Below, in pieces: positions 1-9,912 of a DNA stretch of 64,000 nt. Numbering within the stretch: the first letter of the stretch is position 1; each line of letters begins with the position of its first letter. The DNA comes from Oscillospiraceae bacterium HV4-5-C5C. GTDB taxonomy: Bacteria > Bacillota > Clostridia > Saccharofermentanales > Fastidiosipilaceae. The DNA lies in assembly GCA_012034405.1 (NCBI GenBank), contig JAAVLZ010000001.1, forward strand, positions 124,001 to 188,000, in the 5' to 3' direction. Both the position numbers and the translations under genes were made by a program. The notes under the pieces were generated by a model. That model was not told where the DNA came from. It ran no database searches and worked only from the letters and a program-made list of their open reading frames with translations.

Positions 1-593
1 TCATCAATACTGCGGGTACCGACCACTGACCGTACCGAGCTTTGCAGCATGCTGCGCAGGATCTGATCAGGCTCGGCGCTCTGAAAAAGGTACTTGTAGG
101 GATCAGAGATTTTCCATTCTACAAAAAAATCAATGCTGACGACATTCATATCACCGGTAATCATCAGACTGTCATCCGGCAGGCTCTCATAAGACTGATC
201 CCCGGTAGACACATAGCCCAGCTCAATTTTTTGGGTCCGGTTTACCGGCAGGATGCTGGCCTCCTGCAGCGGCCAGGGCAGCTTCCAGTGCAAGCCGGCA
301 CTGACGGTCCTGGTATATTTCCCAAAGGTCATCAGGACCGCCTGTTCATATTCCTTAACGGTATAAAAGCTGGTAAAAGCCAGCCAGAGCAAAACGACTA
401 TCCCCAGCAGCGCCGGCCAGTAACGCTGCAGCTTAAGTCCGCGGCGGGGTCCAGGACGGCCGGCCTTTTTTTGTGGCTGCCGGTCAGCCGGCCCCGGCAC
501 CGGCCCGGACGCGCGGCTGCCGCTAAGGTTTTGCAGCCAGCGGCTCCAGCCCAGCTGCCATATAGAGCGTGGTGCAGCAGGTGATATGTTCAT
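1..593 (-). CDS. hflK: HflK-like band-7 membrane protein, 3' end cut by window
   Basis: The reverse strand reads without a stop from an ATG at 593 to the window edge (197 codons). A GGAGG ribosome-binding site lies at about 597-602. Residues 1-55 are basic and Pro/Gly-rich. One membrane segment follows (about 58-75, LLGIVVLLWLAF), then the start of an SPFH/band-7 domain with FYTVKEYEQAVLMTFGKY and the segment GLHWKLPWPLQ. These are typical of HflK, which with HflC forms a membrane complex that modulates the FtsH protease. The C-terminal half and any hflC partner lie outside the window. An open frame on the other strand in this stretch is a shadow. HflK is more likely than a generic stomatin because of the GLHWKLPWP segment. 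Confidence 0.85.
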   Translation of the reverse strand, partial: MNISPAAPRSIWQLGWSRWLQNLSGSRASGPVPGPADRQPQKKAGRPGPRRGLKLQRYWPALLGIVVLLWLAFTSFYTVKEYEQAVLMTFGKYTRTVSAGLHWKLPWPLQEASILPVNRTQKIELGYVSTGDQSYESLPDDSLMITGDMNVVSIDFFVEWKISDPYKYLFQSAEPDQILRSMLQSSVRSVVGTRSID

Positions 594-813
594 AAATTCC
601 TCCAGATCATCAGTTGTTCAGCGCTTATGACTCCGGCTATTATACCAGACCTTTTTTTAAGCTGATGTCAGCTACCCAAAGGCGCTCCGGCCGCTGTGTC
701 AGAACCCTCGCTTGCCGAAAGGCTGAAGAAAGGTAAGACAAACTCCAGCGCTTATGCTAAAATTTAGCTGTTAATCTTACTGCAATATGCAAGCGTCAGA
801 GGAGGAAACATTC

Positions 814-2058
814 ATGTCTCAATTAATTGGCAATGCCATTTTTGGTCAGTCCGGCGGACCGACTTCTGTGATCAACGCCAGCGCAGCGGGCGTTTTTATT
901 GAAGCGCTGAAGCACAGTGACTGCATCCCTAAGGTTTTTGGTGCCGCTCACGGCATTAAGGGTATTCTTGAGGAAACCTTTTATGATATGGGCCAGGAAG
1001 ACCCGCATGAACTGGAGCTGATGAAGACCACCCCGTCCTCCGCTCTGGGCTCGGTTCGCTATAAGCTGGCAGATGCTTCAGCAGACGACACGGATTATAA
1101 ACGTTTGCTGGAAGTCTTTAAAAAGTACAACATCCGTTATTTCTTTTATAATGGCGGCAATGATTCCATGGATACCTGCAATAAAATCAGCAAATTCATG
1201 CAAAAATCCGGTTATGAATGCCGCGTCATGGGTGTACCCAAAACCATTGATAATGATCTGTACGGCACAGATCATTGCCCCGGTTTCAGCTCAGCAGCCA
1301 AGTACCTGGCTACCTCTACCATGGAGGTTTATCTGGATGCCCGGGTTTATGATACCGGCATGATCACAGTGCTGGAGTGCATGGGGCGCAACGCCGGCTG
1401 GCTGACCGCCGCTACCGCCCTGGCAGCTTATAAAGGCCAGGGCCCGGACCTGATCTACCTGCCTGAAGTTCCTTTTGACCTGGATAAGATGGTTGAAGAT
1501 GTCAAACGGATTTACGCTCAGACCGGTAAAGTCATTATTGCGGTTTCTGAGGGTGTCAAAACCAAGGAAGGTAAGTATATCCCGGAGCTGGTTGGCGAAG
1601 TCGCGACTGATGCCTTTGGCCACAAGCAGATGGGCGGTACAGCTTCTGTGCTGGCCAACTACTTAAAAGAGAAAACCGGTTCAAAAGTCCGCGGGATTGA
1701 GTTCTCCCTGTTGCAGCGCTGCGCCGCTCACCTGGGCTCAAAGTCTGATGTAGAAGAAGCTTATGGATCCGGCGCGGAAGCGGTAAAAAAGGCTTTGGAT
1801 GGCTGCACGGATTACATGATCGGCATCAAGCGCGTTTCCAGCCAGCCTTATCAGACTGAGTATGTTTTAGTCCCCCTGTCTGATGTCGCTAATACCGAAA
1901 AAACAGTTCCCCGTGAGTGGATTAATGAGGAAGGCAACTTTGTCAATGACAAGTTTATTGAGTATGCGCTGCCTCTGATTGCTGAGGATTCAGTGCTGCC
2001 CAAAGAAGACGGCCTGCCCCGTTTCTGTCACCTGAAAAAAGTCCAGGCTACGGTCTGA
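814..2058 (+). CDS. pfp: Pyrophosphate-dependent 6-phosphofructokinase
   Basis: A 414-residue PFK-family enzyme that phosphorylates fructose 6-phosphate in glycolysis. The signature GGND (about residues 114-117) replaces the GGDGS of ATP-dependent enzymes, and PKTIDND (about 142-148) has Lys where ATP enzymes have Gly. In the family both changes mark pyrophosphate as phosphoryl donor, so the reaction is probably reversible. MGRNAGWL follows. I chose ATG 814 because GGAGG at 801-805 is correctly spaced; an in-frame ATG at 787 overlaps that site. The gene is monocistronic, and a hairpin it shares with thrS follows. PPi use is inferred from the motifs. Confidence 0.93.
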   Translation: MSQLIGNAIFGQSGGPTSVINASAAGVFIEALKHSDCIPKVFGAAHGIKGILEETFYDMGQEDPHELELMKTTPSSALGSVRYKLADASADDTDYKRLLEVFKKYNIRYFFYNGGNDSMDTCNKISKFMQKSGYECRVMGVPKTIDNDLYGTDHCPGFSSAAKYLATSTMEVYLDARVYDTGMITVLECMGRNAGWLTAATALAAYKGQGPDLIYLPEVPFDLDKMVEDVKRIYAQTGKVIIAVSEGVKTKEGKYIPELVGEVATDAFGHKQMGGTASVLANYLKEKTGSKVRGIEFSLLQRCAAHLGSKSDVEEAYGSGAEAVKKALDGCTDYMIGIKRVSSQPYQTEYVLVPLSDVANTEKTVPREWINEEGNFVNDKFIEYALPLIAEDSVLPKEDGLPRFCHLKKVQATV

Positions 2059-2112
2059 TCGCGGCCATCATTGCCACCCGTTTCCACCTGGACAGGTAAT
2101 TTGCCTGAGCTG

Positions 2113-2155
2113 AAAAAAACTGCCCCGGAGGCTGGATCAGTCTCCGGGGCAGTTT
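2113..2155 (-). terminator. Rho-independent terminator between pfp and thrS
   Basis: A perfect 14-bp inverted repeat (2117-2130 with 2142-2155) encloses an 11-base loop. On the minus strand it is followed by a run of seven T, so it terminates thrS. On the plus strand the T tract is weak, so it may stop pfp transcripts only partly. Confidence 0.88.
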
Positions 2156-2193
2156 ATGGTTTAGCTGGGTCATGAATATTGCCGCAGCCTGGC

Positions 2194-4104
2194 TCAGAGG
2201 GTCAGCGACTTCTGCTCAATCAGGGCCTGGAGCTGCGGCAGCAGCTGCTCTAAAGAACAGGGCTCGCTCTTTTCCGTATCACGGCGGCGCAGCGAGACGG
2301 TGCCGGACTCCTCCTCCTTGGCCCCGACTACCAGCATATACGGCACTTTTTCGAGCTGAGCCTGCCGCACCTTGTAGCCGACCTTATCATCCCGTTTATC
2401 AATACTGGCCCGCAAACCTGCCTGCCGCAGCTGCTGCAGGACCGATTCACCATAAGCATTCAGTTTTTCCGAGATCGGCAGGACCCGTACCTGTTCCGGC
2501 GCCAGCCACAGGGGAAATTTACCGGCAAACTGCTCAATGAGCATCGCCATAAATCGCTCTATCGAGCCATAAACGACCCGGTGCAGCATAATCGGACGGT
2601 GCTTGCTGCCATCAGCGCCAGTATACTCCAGCTCAAACCGCTGCGGCATCTGGAAGTCCAGCTGAATGGTCCCGCACTGCCAGGTCCGGCCCATACAGTC
2701 ACGCAGATGGAAGTCAATCTTGGGTCCGTAAAAAGCGCCGTCGCCCTCATTGATGATATAGTCGCGGCCCAGATCGGCCAGCGCGCCCTTCAGCGCGTTT
2801 GTAGCCAGCTCCCATTCTTCATCCGTTCCCATGCTGTCTTCAGGTCGGGTTGACAGCTCAATAAAGTAGTCAAAGCCAAAGGTCCGGTAGACCTCATCAA
2901 CCAGGCGGGCCACGTTCTCAATTTCAGGCCGCACCTGTTCCGGCGTCATAAAGATATGGGCATCATCCTGGTGGAAACTCCTGACGCGCAGCAGTCCATT
3001 CAGCTGACCAGATTTTTCATGACGGTGTACCAACCCGACTTCCGCCATCCTTAGCGGCAGGTCACGATAGGAATGCGGCTGAGATTTATAGACCAGCATC
3101 GAACCGGGGCAGTTCATCGGCTTAACCGCGTAGTCTTCGCCATCGATGACGGTGGTATACATATTATTTTTATAGTGATCCCAGTGGCCGGAATTTTCCC
3201 ATAGTTCACGGCTGAGAATAATCGGGGTGGATATTTCCACATAACCCTCCCGGGCATGGATCTGATGCCAATAGTCCAGCAGGGTGTTCATCAATATCAT
3301 CCCGTTAGGCAAAAAGAACGGAAAACCGGGTCCCTCATCAGACAGCATGAACAGCCCCATCTCTTTGCCGATTTTGCGGTGATCCCGCCGTTTGGCCTCC
3401 TCCAGCATTGCCAGATACGCATCCAGCTCTGCCTTTTTAGGATAGCTGATGCCGTAGATGCGGGTCAGCATTTTGTTTTTTTCAGAGCCGCGCCAGTAAG
3501 CTCCGGCAACAGACAGGAGTTTGATCGCTTTTACGGCCTTGGTACTCATAATGTGAGGGCCGGCGCAGAGATCCGTAAATTCACCCTGACGGTAAAAGGA
3601 GATCACCGCGTCCTGAGGCAGATCATGAATCAGTTCCACCTTATAAGGTTCCTCTGCCTGACGCATCAGCTCCAGAGCTTCCTGTCGTGGCAGTTCAAAG
3701 CGCTCAATCGGATAATCTGCTTTAACGATCTTTTTCATCTCCGCTTCAATCTTTTCCAGATCCTCCGCGGTAAAGCCCGGCGCGTAGTCAACATCATAAT
3801 AAAATCCATTTTCAATAGCTGGTCCGATCGCCAGTTTTGCTTCCGGATACAGCCGCTTGATCGCCTGAGCCATGATGTGAGACGTGCTGTGCCAGAAGGC
3901 CAGCTTGCCACCGGGCTGTTCAAAGGTCAGCAGGTTGACCTGATCGCCTTCCTTCAGCGGATGGCGAAGGTCTTGCAGCTCCCCATTCACCTCACCGGCC
4001 AACACCACCCGGGCCAGGCCCTCACTCAGATCGCGGGCCAGTTCGTAAATGCTGGCACCGTCCTTCAGCTCATGTGCGGAGCCGTCTTTCAATACGACTT
4101 TCAT
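2194..4104 (-). CDS. thrS: Threonine--tRNA ligase
   Basis: A 636-residue class II aminoacyl-tRNA synthetase that charges tRNA-Thr. Domains in order are an N-terminal TGS domain (about 1-62), the editing/SAD domain (about 65-220, with HSTSHIMAQA), the catalytic core with MNCPGSMLVYK and the motif 2 stretch LVHRHEKSGQLNGLLRVR, and a C-terminal anticodon-binding domain ending near residue 630. Length and order are typical. I chose ATG 4104 because a GGAGG site lies at 4114-4118 and the TGS domain begins at once; the upstream in-frame ATG at 4146 falls inside the leader terminator. Expression should follow uncharged tRNA-Thr through the T-box leader. Confidence 0.97.
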   Translation of the reverse strand: MKVVLKDGSAHELKDGASIYELARDLSEGLARVVLAGEVNGELQDLRHPLKEGDQVNLLTFEQPGGKLAFWHSTSHIMAQAIKRLYPEAKLAIGPAIENGFYYDVDYAPGFTAEDLEKIEAEMKKIVKADYPIERFELPRQEALELMRQAEEPYKVELIHDLPQDAVISFYRQGEFTDLCAGPHIMSTKAVKAIKLLSVAGAYWRGSEKNKMLTRIYGISYPKKAELDAYLAMLEEAKRRDHRKIGKEMGLFMLSDEGPGFPFFLPNGMILMNTLLDYWHQIHAREGYVEISTPIILSRELWENSGHWDHYKNNMYTTVIDGEDYAVKPMNCPGSMLVYKSQPHSYRDLPLRMAEVGLVHRHEKSGQLNGLLRVRSFHQDDAHIFMTPEQVRPEIENVARLVDEVYRTFGFDYFIELSTRPEDSMGTDEEWELATNALKGALADLGRDYIINEGDGAFYGPKIDFHLRDCMGRTWQCGTIQLDFQMPQRFELEYTGADGSKHRPIMLHRVVYGSIERFMAMLIEQFAGKFPLWLAPEQVRVLPISEKLNAYGESVLQQLRQAGLRASIDKRDDKVGYKVRQAQLEKVPYMLVVGAKEEESGTVSLRRRDTEKSEPCSLEQLLPQLQALIEQKSLTL

Positions 4105-4146
4105 AGTCTTGATCCTCCAGTCAAATAAATCCTTATTTCCGGGCAT

Positions 4147-4445
4147 AAAAAAACTCCCGGATAAAATCCGAGAGGGACGAGTAAAAATAAACCCGCGGTT
4201 CCACCCTGCTTCCTGTCCCGTGGCTCCGGAGCCGCGCTTCAGACTGCTCCCGGGTGACGATGGACAGGCAACTCATGTAGAGATGCTCACACATCCTGTA
4301 AAGACGATAACGGGGTCACCGGGCTTTTGCCGCTCCGAGCTGGTCAGGAAAGCCGGCAGGCTGGTGACCTCACACCCCGCGCCAATAAAGCCGCGGCAAT
4401 CACCTCTCTGTAACCTGCGTTTAACTAACCTGTTTCTCTTCAACG
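4147..4445 (-). promoter_or_regulatory. T-box riboswitch leader of thrS
   Basis: On the minus strand the conserved T-box core AGGGTGGAACCGCG reads across 4194-4208. It is followed by an intrinsic terminator, a 9-bp stem (4154-4162 with 4166-4174) and seven T at 4147-4153, about 40 bases before the thrS start. Stem-rich sequence extends upstream to about 4440, consistent with Stem I. In this family uncharged tRNA pairs with the leader and prevents termination. The candidate Thr specifier codon was not fixed by folding. Confidence 0.93.
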
Positions 4446-4561
4446 CTTAATCAGTACTTTAGCCGCTTGGCCGCTTGCTGTCAAGCGCTTTCAGGTAACA
4501 CTGGTTTCAGCTGCTTCGCTATAATCAGAAGAATAGATCATAAAAGAAAAGAGGAGTTAAA

Positions 4562-5200
4562 ATGTCAGATTATTCAGTTGACTTGCACTCGCCGTTACCT
4601 GATGATTCTTCCTCCCGCCAGCAGCCTTCACTCAGCCGTGAGCAGGCCTGGCAATTGCTCACCTGTTATAATCAGGATCCGTTCCACCTGGAGCACGCCC
4701 GGACGGTTGAAGCCATTATGACGTACCTCGCTCAGTCGCTGGGCTACGCTCAGGAAGCAGCGTTTTGGGGGCTGGTGGGCTTACTCCATGATCTGGATTT
4801 TGAACAATTCCCCCAGGAGCATTGCCACAAGTCTCAAGCGCTGATGCTGGAGGCAGGCATTGATCCTCAGATCATCCGGGCCACCGCTTCGCACGGGTAC
4901 GGCATCTGCTGCGACATTCAGCCCGAGCACCAAATGGAAAAGGTGCTTTATGCGACGGATGAGCTGAGCGGATTAATCGGGGCCTGCGCGCTGGTCCGTC
5001 CCAGCCGCAGCACGTTGGATATGGAAGCTAAGTCAGTTAAAAAGAAATTCAAGCAAAACAGTTTTGCCGCCGGCTGCTCCCGCCCCGTCATTCAGCAAGG
5101 CGCGGACATGCTGGGGTGGAGTCTGGATGAACTGATCGCGCGGACTCTGGAAGCGATGCAGGCTTATGAGCGGTCAAACAGCAAACGTCCTGCCCGATAG
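4562..5200 (+). CDS. HD-domain protein, probable phosphohydrolase
   Basis: A 212-residue soluble protein with an HD domain. The metal-binding pattern is visible as H in LEHARTVEA (about residue 43), the HD pair in GLLHDLDFE (H76-D77), and a later His in ASHGYGI. It resembles small HDIG-type hydrolases often annotated as hydrolase or HDIG-domain protein; the substrate is unknown. A GAGGAG site precedes the ATG by a few bases. The gene stands alone, opposite the thrS leader and convergent with the MFS gene. The HDIG sub-family assignment is less certain than the HD fold. Confidence 0.85.
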   Translation: MSDYSVDLHSPLPDDSSSRQQPSLSREQAWQLLTCYNQDPFHLEHARTVEAIMTYLAQSLGYAQEAAFWGLVGLLHDLDFEQFPQEHCHKSQALMLEAGIDPQIIRATASHGYGICCDIQPEHQMEKVLYATDELSGLIGACALVRPSRSTLDMEAKSVKKKFKQNSFAAGCSRPVIQQGADMLGWSLDELIARTLEAMQAYERSNSKRPAR

Positions 5201-5282
5201 CAGGCAGCAAGCTTCCGGCCTGGGCGCAGGGCTGGAGGTAAAGCAGACACCCACGGTACACCCTTGTTTCCCCGATCTGCCT

Positions 5283-6572
5283 TCAGCCCAGCGGACCGGC
5301 CGGCTCGGGCCTGGCTTCAGCTTTACCCTGGTAGTTCAGGACTATAGCAAAGGCCAGCAGATACAGCACAATATTGAAAGCAAAGGGCAGGCGGCTGTCA
5401 GTCTCAGACAGCAGGCCTACCAGATATCCAAAGGGCGAAGAAAACGCGATCATAAAAGCCGTCAGCAAGGCGACAATCCTGGCCCGTTCCTGCGGGTCTA
5501 CAGATAAAGCTACCATGGAGTCCTTGCGCGGCACCACCAAAGCAAAGCCCATCGCCTCTAAAAGGAAATAAAACGCGATCAGACCAGCGTGACCGGCCGG
5601 AGCCAGAATCAGCAGCAGCTGGGCCCCCACATAAAATAACAAGCCCAGGGTCATGGGGATCTTCATCCGCAGCCGCTCCAGGCGATGCTGGATAGCAAAC
5701 ATAAAAACCAGCATAAAAGCCGCCCGCAGAATTGGATAATAAGCCAGATAAGATTCATCCACCCCGAGATTTCGGGTTATGCGCAGGGAGACAAAATTGT
5801 TGTTGACTAAAGTTGTGGTGTATAAGATCACCATAATCCCTAAGGTCTGCAGGGTCTGGCGGCTATGGAAAATCTGCGGCAGCAGCGAACGGTATTCAAG
5901 CAATAAGGCACCCAGACTTTGCTGCCGGGTTTCCGCCATCCTGATCCGCCCCTGGGTAGTCTCAGTTGTGTGGCGCCAGGTAATCCAGCACTTAAGCAGC
6001 ATGGCCAGGCTGTAAATAAAGTACAGTGACCGCATGACCGGAATCAGGGAGAAGCGGCGGATCAAAGCACCTGATATGGGAGAAAAGAACACCGCCAGCA
6101 GGCCGGCAATTGTAATCCAGCTGTATATGCCCACCAGCTTGGTTTTGTCAGCGTCCTCCACCAGCAAGCAGGTCCAGGCAGTCTGATTGACCTGTTCAAA
6201 GCTGTTAAGCAGCATGGCCACCAGGAAAAACCAATAATTTTGCGCCACAGCCCAAACCAGGCAGGGCAAGACCCAGCCCACCATGTCGCCAAACATGGTA
6301 ACCGTTTTGCGGCCAAATTTATCCGCCACGATCCCGCCGGCAAAGGAACAGATTACCTGCGCCAGCATGGCCAGTGAAAGCAGGCTGCCGATTCCCACAT
6401 CATTAACGCCTAACGCATACATATAGACAGTGACAAAAGGCGCGATCAGATTATTGGGTACGCCCCACAGCGGCTCTATCCAGACGCAGGTCCGCGGATT
6501 GCCTCGTAAATCCAGGAGCAAGCGAATCAGCGGGTGCGAGGTCACCTGTTTCATAAATCGACGTTCCGCCAT
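5283..6572 (-). CDS. MFS transporter
   Basis: A 429-residue integral membrane protein with about 12 hydrophobic segments. The MFS loop 2-3 signature appears as GGIVADKFGRKTV near residue 75. The substrate cannot be read from sequence. The chosen ATG at 6572 has a GAGGT element just upstream and starts 7 bases after the xpt stop, so the two are probably co-transcribed. An in-frame ATG at 6554 is the alternative; the longer frame to 6632 would overlap xpt. The position behind xpt could hint at a purine-related solute, but this is not the usual purine permease family. Confidence 0.85.
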   Translation of the reverse strand: MAERRFMKQVTSHPLIRLLLDLRGNPRTCVWIEPLWGVPNNLIAPFVTVYMYALGVNDVGIGSLLSLAMLAQVICSFAGGIVADKFGRKTVTMFGDMVGWVLPCLVWAVAQNYWFFLVAMLLNSFEQVNQTAWTCLLVEDADKTKLVGIYSWITIAGLLAVFFSPISGALIRRFSLIPVMRSLYFIYSLAMLLKCWITWRHTTETTQGRIRMAETRQQSLGALLLEYRSLLPQIFHSRQTLQTLGIMVILYTTTLVNNNFVSLRITRNLGVDESYLAYYPILRAAFMLVFMFAIQHRLERLRMKIPMTLGLLFYVGAQLLLILAPAGHAGLIAFYFLLEAMGFALVVPRKDSMVALSVDPQERARIVALLTAFMIAFSSPFGYLVGLLSETDSRLPFAFNIVLYLLAFAIVLNYQGKAEARPEPAGPLG

Positions 6573-6579
6573 ACAGACC

Positions 6580-7164
6580 TCAAAGGGTCTGCTGGTTGCG
6601 GAAACGAATGCCCTGACCGTCCGCTTGTTCAATAATCACCAGGGATTTCAAGGGATAGCCAGCTTCCCGCAGCCGGTCACCGCCGCCCTGGAAGCCTTTT
6701 TCAATGGCGATGCCAATTCCGGCCAGTTTGGCGCCGGCTTGATGGACAATATCCACCAGACCTTTCAGCGCTTCTCCATTGGCCAGAAAGTCATCAACGA
6801 CCAATACCTTATCCTGGCTGGTCAGCCATTGACTGGACACCAGCAGTGTGACCTTTTTTTTGTAGGTATAGGAATAAATATCACTCTGATATAAGCCGCC
6901 CTCAATATTATCTGATTTGGCTTTTTTAGCAAAAATCATCGGCACATCAAATTCATCAGCCGTGATCGCGGCCAGAGCAATGCCGGAAGCCTCAGCCGTT
7001 AAAATCGCGGTAATATCCGGATCCGGAAACAGACGCCTGAACTCACGCGCAATCTCCCTCATCAAACGCGTATCGATCCGGTGATTCATAAAGCCGTCCA
7101 CCTTAATGATGTTGCCCGGCAGCACCCGTCCCTCAGTCAAAATCCGCTGTTTTAAACTGTCCAT
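6580..7164 (-). CDS. xpt: Xanthine phosphoribosyltransferase
   Basis: A 194-residue type I phosphoribosyltransferase that converts xanthine and PRPP to XMP in purine salvage. Visible marks are the N-terminal LPGNIIKVDGFMNHRID, the segment AKKAKSDN, the PRPP loop VLVVDDFLANGEA (about residues 126-138) and GIGIAIEKGFQGG. The start was set at ATG 7164 by similarity to Bacillus Xpt (MEALK versus MDSLK). ATG 7176, four residues longer and next to AAGAGAA, is equally possible. It is followed after 7 bases by the MFS gene. I looked for a guanine riboswitch upstream and did not see its conserved core. Confidence 0.93.
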   Translation of the reverse strand: MDSLKQRILTEGRVLPGNIIKVDGFMNHRIDTRLMREIAREFRRLFPDPDITAILTAEASGIALAAITADEFDVPMIFAKKAKSDNIEGGLYQSDIYSYTYKKKVTLLVSSQWLTSQDKVLVVDDFLANGEALKGLVDIVHQAGAKLAGIGIAIEKGFQGGGDRLREAGYPLKSLVIIEQADGQGIRFRNQQTL

Positions 7165-7228
7165 ATCATCCGCCATTTCTCTTTTGAATAATACAGTGTA
7201 TGTTAGCATTTTAGCAGCAAAAGCGCAA

Positions 7229-7286
7229 AGCTCCCTGAACCGCCTGGCCATCAAGAACCGACTAGCCAGAAGCCATTCCGGGAGCT
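7229..7286 (-). terminator. Hairpin between cellobiose phosphorylase and xpt
   Basis: AGCTCCC at one end pairs with GGGAGCT at the other. A second inner pairing (CTGGC with GCCAG) gives an interrupted stem. The T tract after it on the minus strand is poor (TTTGCGCTTTT). It may end cellobiose phosphorylase transcripts or form part of the xpt leader. Confidence 0.45.
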
Positions 7287-7336
7287 AATCTAACCCTGTC
7301 CGCTCTCAGTTCAGCAGGGTTCAGTCAGCAATTGCT

Positions 7337-9772
7337 TCAGCCCATCTCTACCTCAACTGTCGCGGTTGTTCCGGCTTTGATTAACGGCAGTACCTGCCCG
7401 CTGATGGTCTGTCCGTTGACAGTGATGCGGCGGACCCCCTTTTCAACCCGCTGAGGATTTTTTACGGTGATCTGATATGTTCCCCCTCGGTAACGGCGAG
7501 TCAGGCTGAAATCGGTCAGGTCTGAGGGCACGCAGGGATCCATCCGCAGACCTTTCAGAGTCGGGGTCAGGCCTAAGATATACTGACTGGCATTGACAAA
7601 GGTCCAGGAAGCCGTTCCGGTCAGCCAGCTGTTTTTAGCTTCGCCAAAACTGGCAGCATCCTTACCCGCGACCATCTGGCTATACACATAGGGTTCAGTC
7701 CGGTGAATGTCGCTCATATCTTCAATATAAGCCGGCGTAATGCGGCGGTAGACCTCAAACGCCCGGTTGCCGTGTCCAACCACAGCCTCAGCACAGGATA
7801 TCCAGGGATTATTGTGACAAAAGATCCCGGCATTCTCTTTGTATCCCGGCGGATAGCTGGAGATTTCCCCCAGATTGAGATAGTACTGCGAATAAGCCGG
7901 CTGCAGCAGCACAATGCCATAGGGCGTATCCAGTCTTGCTTCTACACTGGCCAGGGCTTGTTCAGCTTTACCGTCTTCAGTGCCAATCCCCGCCATTACG
8001 CACATGCCCTGCGGCTCAATAAAGATCTGGCCTTCCTGGCAGTCTTTGCTTCCCACCGGCTGGCCGGCGGCGTCATAAGCCCGGCGGAACCAGGCCCCGT
8101 CCCAACCGGCTGACTCGGTAATTGCAGTCATCTCCTGTACCGCGTCCCGGCAGTCCGACGCCTCCTCGTCCAGACCCAGGAGCTCACATAAATCAGCGTA
8201 TTCAGCCCCATACTTGACAAACATACCGGCAATAAACACGCTTTCGGCTACCGGCCCCTCACTTGGTCCGGTGGTCTGAAAACTCTCCCCCGGCTCTTCA
8301 GAAAAGCAATTCAGATTAAGGCAGTCATTCCAGTCTGCCCGTCCGATCAGCGGCAGGCCGTGAGGTCCGCGATTGCGCAGGGTAAACTGAAAGCTGCGCC
8401 TCAGGTGTTCCATCAAAGTTGCCTGATCCTGGTCATTATTATCAAAATCAACCGGCTCATCCAGAATACTGGTGTCTCCGGTTTCTCTGATATAACAGGA
8501 AGCCGCCGCAATCAGCCACAGCGGATCATCATTAAAGCCGCTGCCGATGGCTGAATTTCCGCGTTTGGTCAGGGGCTGATATTGATGGTAAGCGCTGCCG
8601 TCCGCCCGCTGGGTAGCCGCTATATCCAGGATCCGTTCCCGGGCCCGGGCCGGAATCATATGGACAAAGCCCATCAGGTCCTGACAGGAATCACGGAAGC
8701 CCATGCCTCTCCCCGTACCGCTTTCAAAATAACTGGCTGACCGGCTCATATTAAAGGTAACCATGCACTGATACGGATGCCAGATATTCACCATGCGGTT
8801 AAAGCGCTCGTCCCCGCACGACAGCTGCAGCGTTCCCAGCAGGTCTTCCCAATAGGCTGCCAGCGCCAGCCTGGCTTCATCCACCTGCTTATCCTGCTGA
8901 TAACGGGCAATCATGGCGCGCGCCCGGGCCTTATTGATGACCGCCGGCGCTTCCCACTTTTCATCTACCGGATTTTCAATGTACCCTAAAATATAGATCA
9001 GACTGCGGCTTTCGCCTGGCGCCAGGCTGACCTCAACCTGCTGGGCCGCTACCGGCGACCAGCCATGAGCCAGGCTGCCGGAGCACTGTCCCTGTTCTAC
9101 GGCCAGCGGATTGGCCGGTCCGCGGTATGGTCCGATAAAGGCGGTTCTGGAGCTGTCCCAGGATTTGACAGTGGTATTGACCGAACGGAAGCAGTAATGG
9201 TTACGACGTTCCCTGTACTCGGTTTTGTGATAAATGCAGCCGTCTTCAATTTCCACCTCACCGGTGCTGAAGTTCCGTTGGAAGTTATTGGCGTCATCCA
9301 CCGCGTCCCAGAGGCAAAACTCCAAATAGCTGAAGATCTGCAAGGTTTTGGGAGTCAGGCCCTGGTTGGTTAAAATCAGCCGGTTGATTTCACAATTATC
9401 ATTCAAGGGCACAAACAGCTCCTGGACCGCAGCGATATTGTCTTTCTTGCTTTCAATCAGGGTGTAGCCCAGACCATGGCGGCATTGATAGTGATCAAGA
9501 CTGGTTTGAGTCGGCTGCCAGCCGGGGTTCCAGACCGTTTCGCCATCTTTAATATAGAAATAGCGGCCGTTCTGATCAAAGGGCTGGTCATTGTAGCGGT
9601 AGCGGGTCAGGCGGCGAAGCTTGGCGTCCTTATAAAAGCTGTAACCGCCGGCTGTATTGGAAACCAGACTGAAAAAGTCCTGATTGCCCAGGTAATTTAT
9701 CCAGGGCAAGGGGGTCTGAGGGGTTTCTATAACATACTCCTTGTTAGCATCGTCAAAATGGCCAAATCTCAT
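7337..9772 (-). CDS. cbpA: Cellobiose phosphorylase (GH94)
   Basis: An 811-residue glycoside phosphorylase that splits cellobiose with phosphate into glucose 1-phosphate and glucose in the cytoplasm, saving ATP. The N-terminus closely follows clostridial cellobiose phosphorylase: [33 protein letters not shown], and [14 protein letters not shown]. The catalytic-acid region is [11 protein letters not shown] (about residues 477-487). Length equals the Clostridium thermocellum enzyme as I recall it. AGGAGG precedes ATG 9772. There is no signal peptide. The gene lies downstream of a LacI-type regulator on the same strand, 173 bases away, with a hairpin between. Cellodextrin phosphorylase is less likely given the N-terminal match. 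Confidence 0.94.
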   Translation of the reverse strand: MRFGHFDDANKEYVIETPQTPLPWINYLGNQDFFSLVSNTAGGYSFYKDAKLRRLTRYRYNDQPFDQNGRYFYIKDGETVWNPGWQPTQTSLDHYQCRHGLGYTLIESKKDNIAAVQELFVPLNDNCEINRLILTNQGLTPKTLQIFSYLEFCLWDAVDDANNFQRNFSTGEVEIEDGCIYHKTEYRERRNHYCFRSVNTTVKSWDSSRTAFIGPYRGPANPLAVEQGQCSGSLAHGWSPVAAQQVEVSLAPGESRSLIYILGYIENPVDEKWEAPAVINKARARAMIARYQQDKQVDEARLALAAYWEDLLGTLQLSCGDERFNRMVNIWHPYQCMVTFNMSRSASYFESGTGRGMGFRDSCQDLMGFVHMIPARARERILDIAATQRADGSAYHQYQPLTKRGNSAIGSGFNDDPLWLIAAASCYIRETGDTSILDEPVDFDNNDQDQATLMEHLRRSFQFTLRNRGPHGLPLIGRADWNDCLNLNCFSEEPGESFQTTGPSEGPVAESVFIAGMFVKYGAEYADLCELLGLDEEASDCRDAVQEMTAITESAGWDGAWFRRAYDAAGQPVGSKDCQEGQIFIEPQGMCVMAGIGTEDGKAEQALASVEARLDTPYGIVLLQPAYSQYYLNLGEISSYPPGYKENAGIFCHNNPWISCAEAVVGHGNRAFEVYRRITPAYIEDMSDIHRTEPYVYSQMVAGKDAASFGEAKNSWLTGTASWTFVNASQYILGLTPTLKGLRMDPCVPSDLTDFSLTRRYRGGTYQITVKNPQRVEKGVRRITVNGQTISGQVLPLIKAGTTATVEVEMG

Positions 9773-9912
9773 GATTCTTCCTCCTGCTGGGGTTCTCCCA
9801 ATAGATTTATACAGTTCAGGTAGCTATGTCTTTTTAACAATCAGTCAGCCGGTCGCCTGCGCTCAAGCGGCCGTGCCTGGTTGCATTCAGATACCTGGAA
9901 CAGTTGGATTGA

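Noticed and set aside
42-584. Long plus-strand open frame at the window start
   Set aside because: It is the complement of hflK, which has a good start, ribosome-binding site and recognisable protein motifs.
4049-4450. Plus-strand frame of 133 residues upstream of the HD-domain gene
   Set aside because: It lies antisense to the T-box leader; its sequence is explained by RNA structure and it has no family match.
7165-7336. Purine (guanine) riboswitch upstream of xpt
   Set aside because: The conserved three-way-junction core is not present; only a hairpin is seen.
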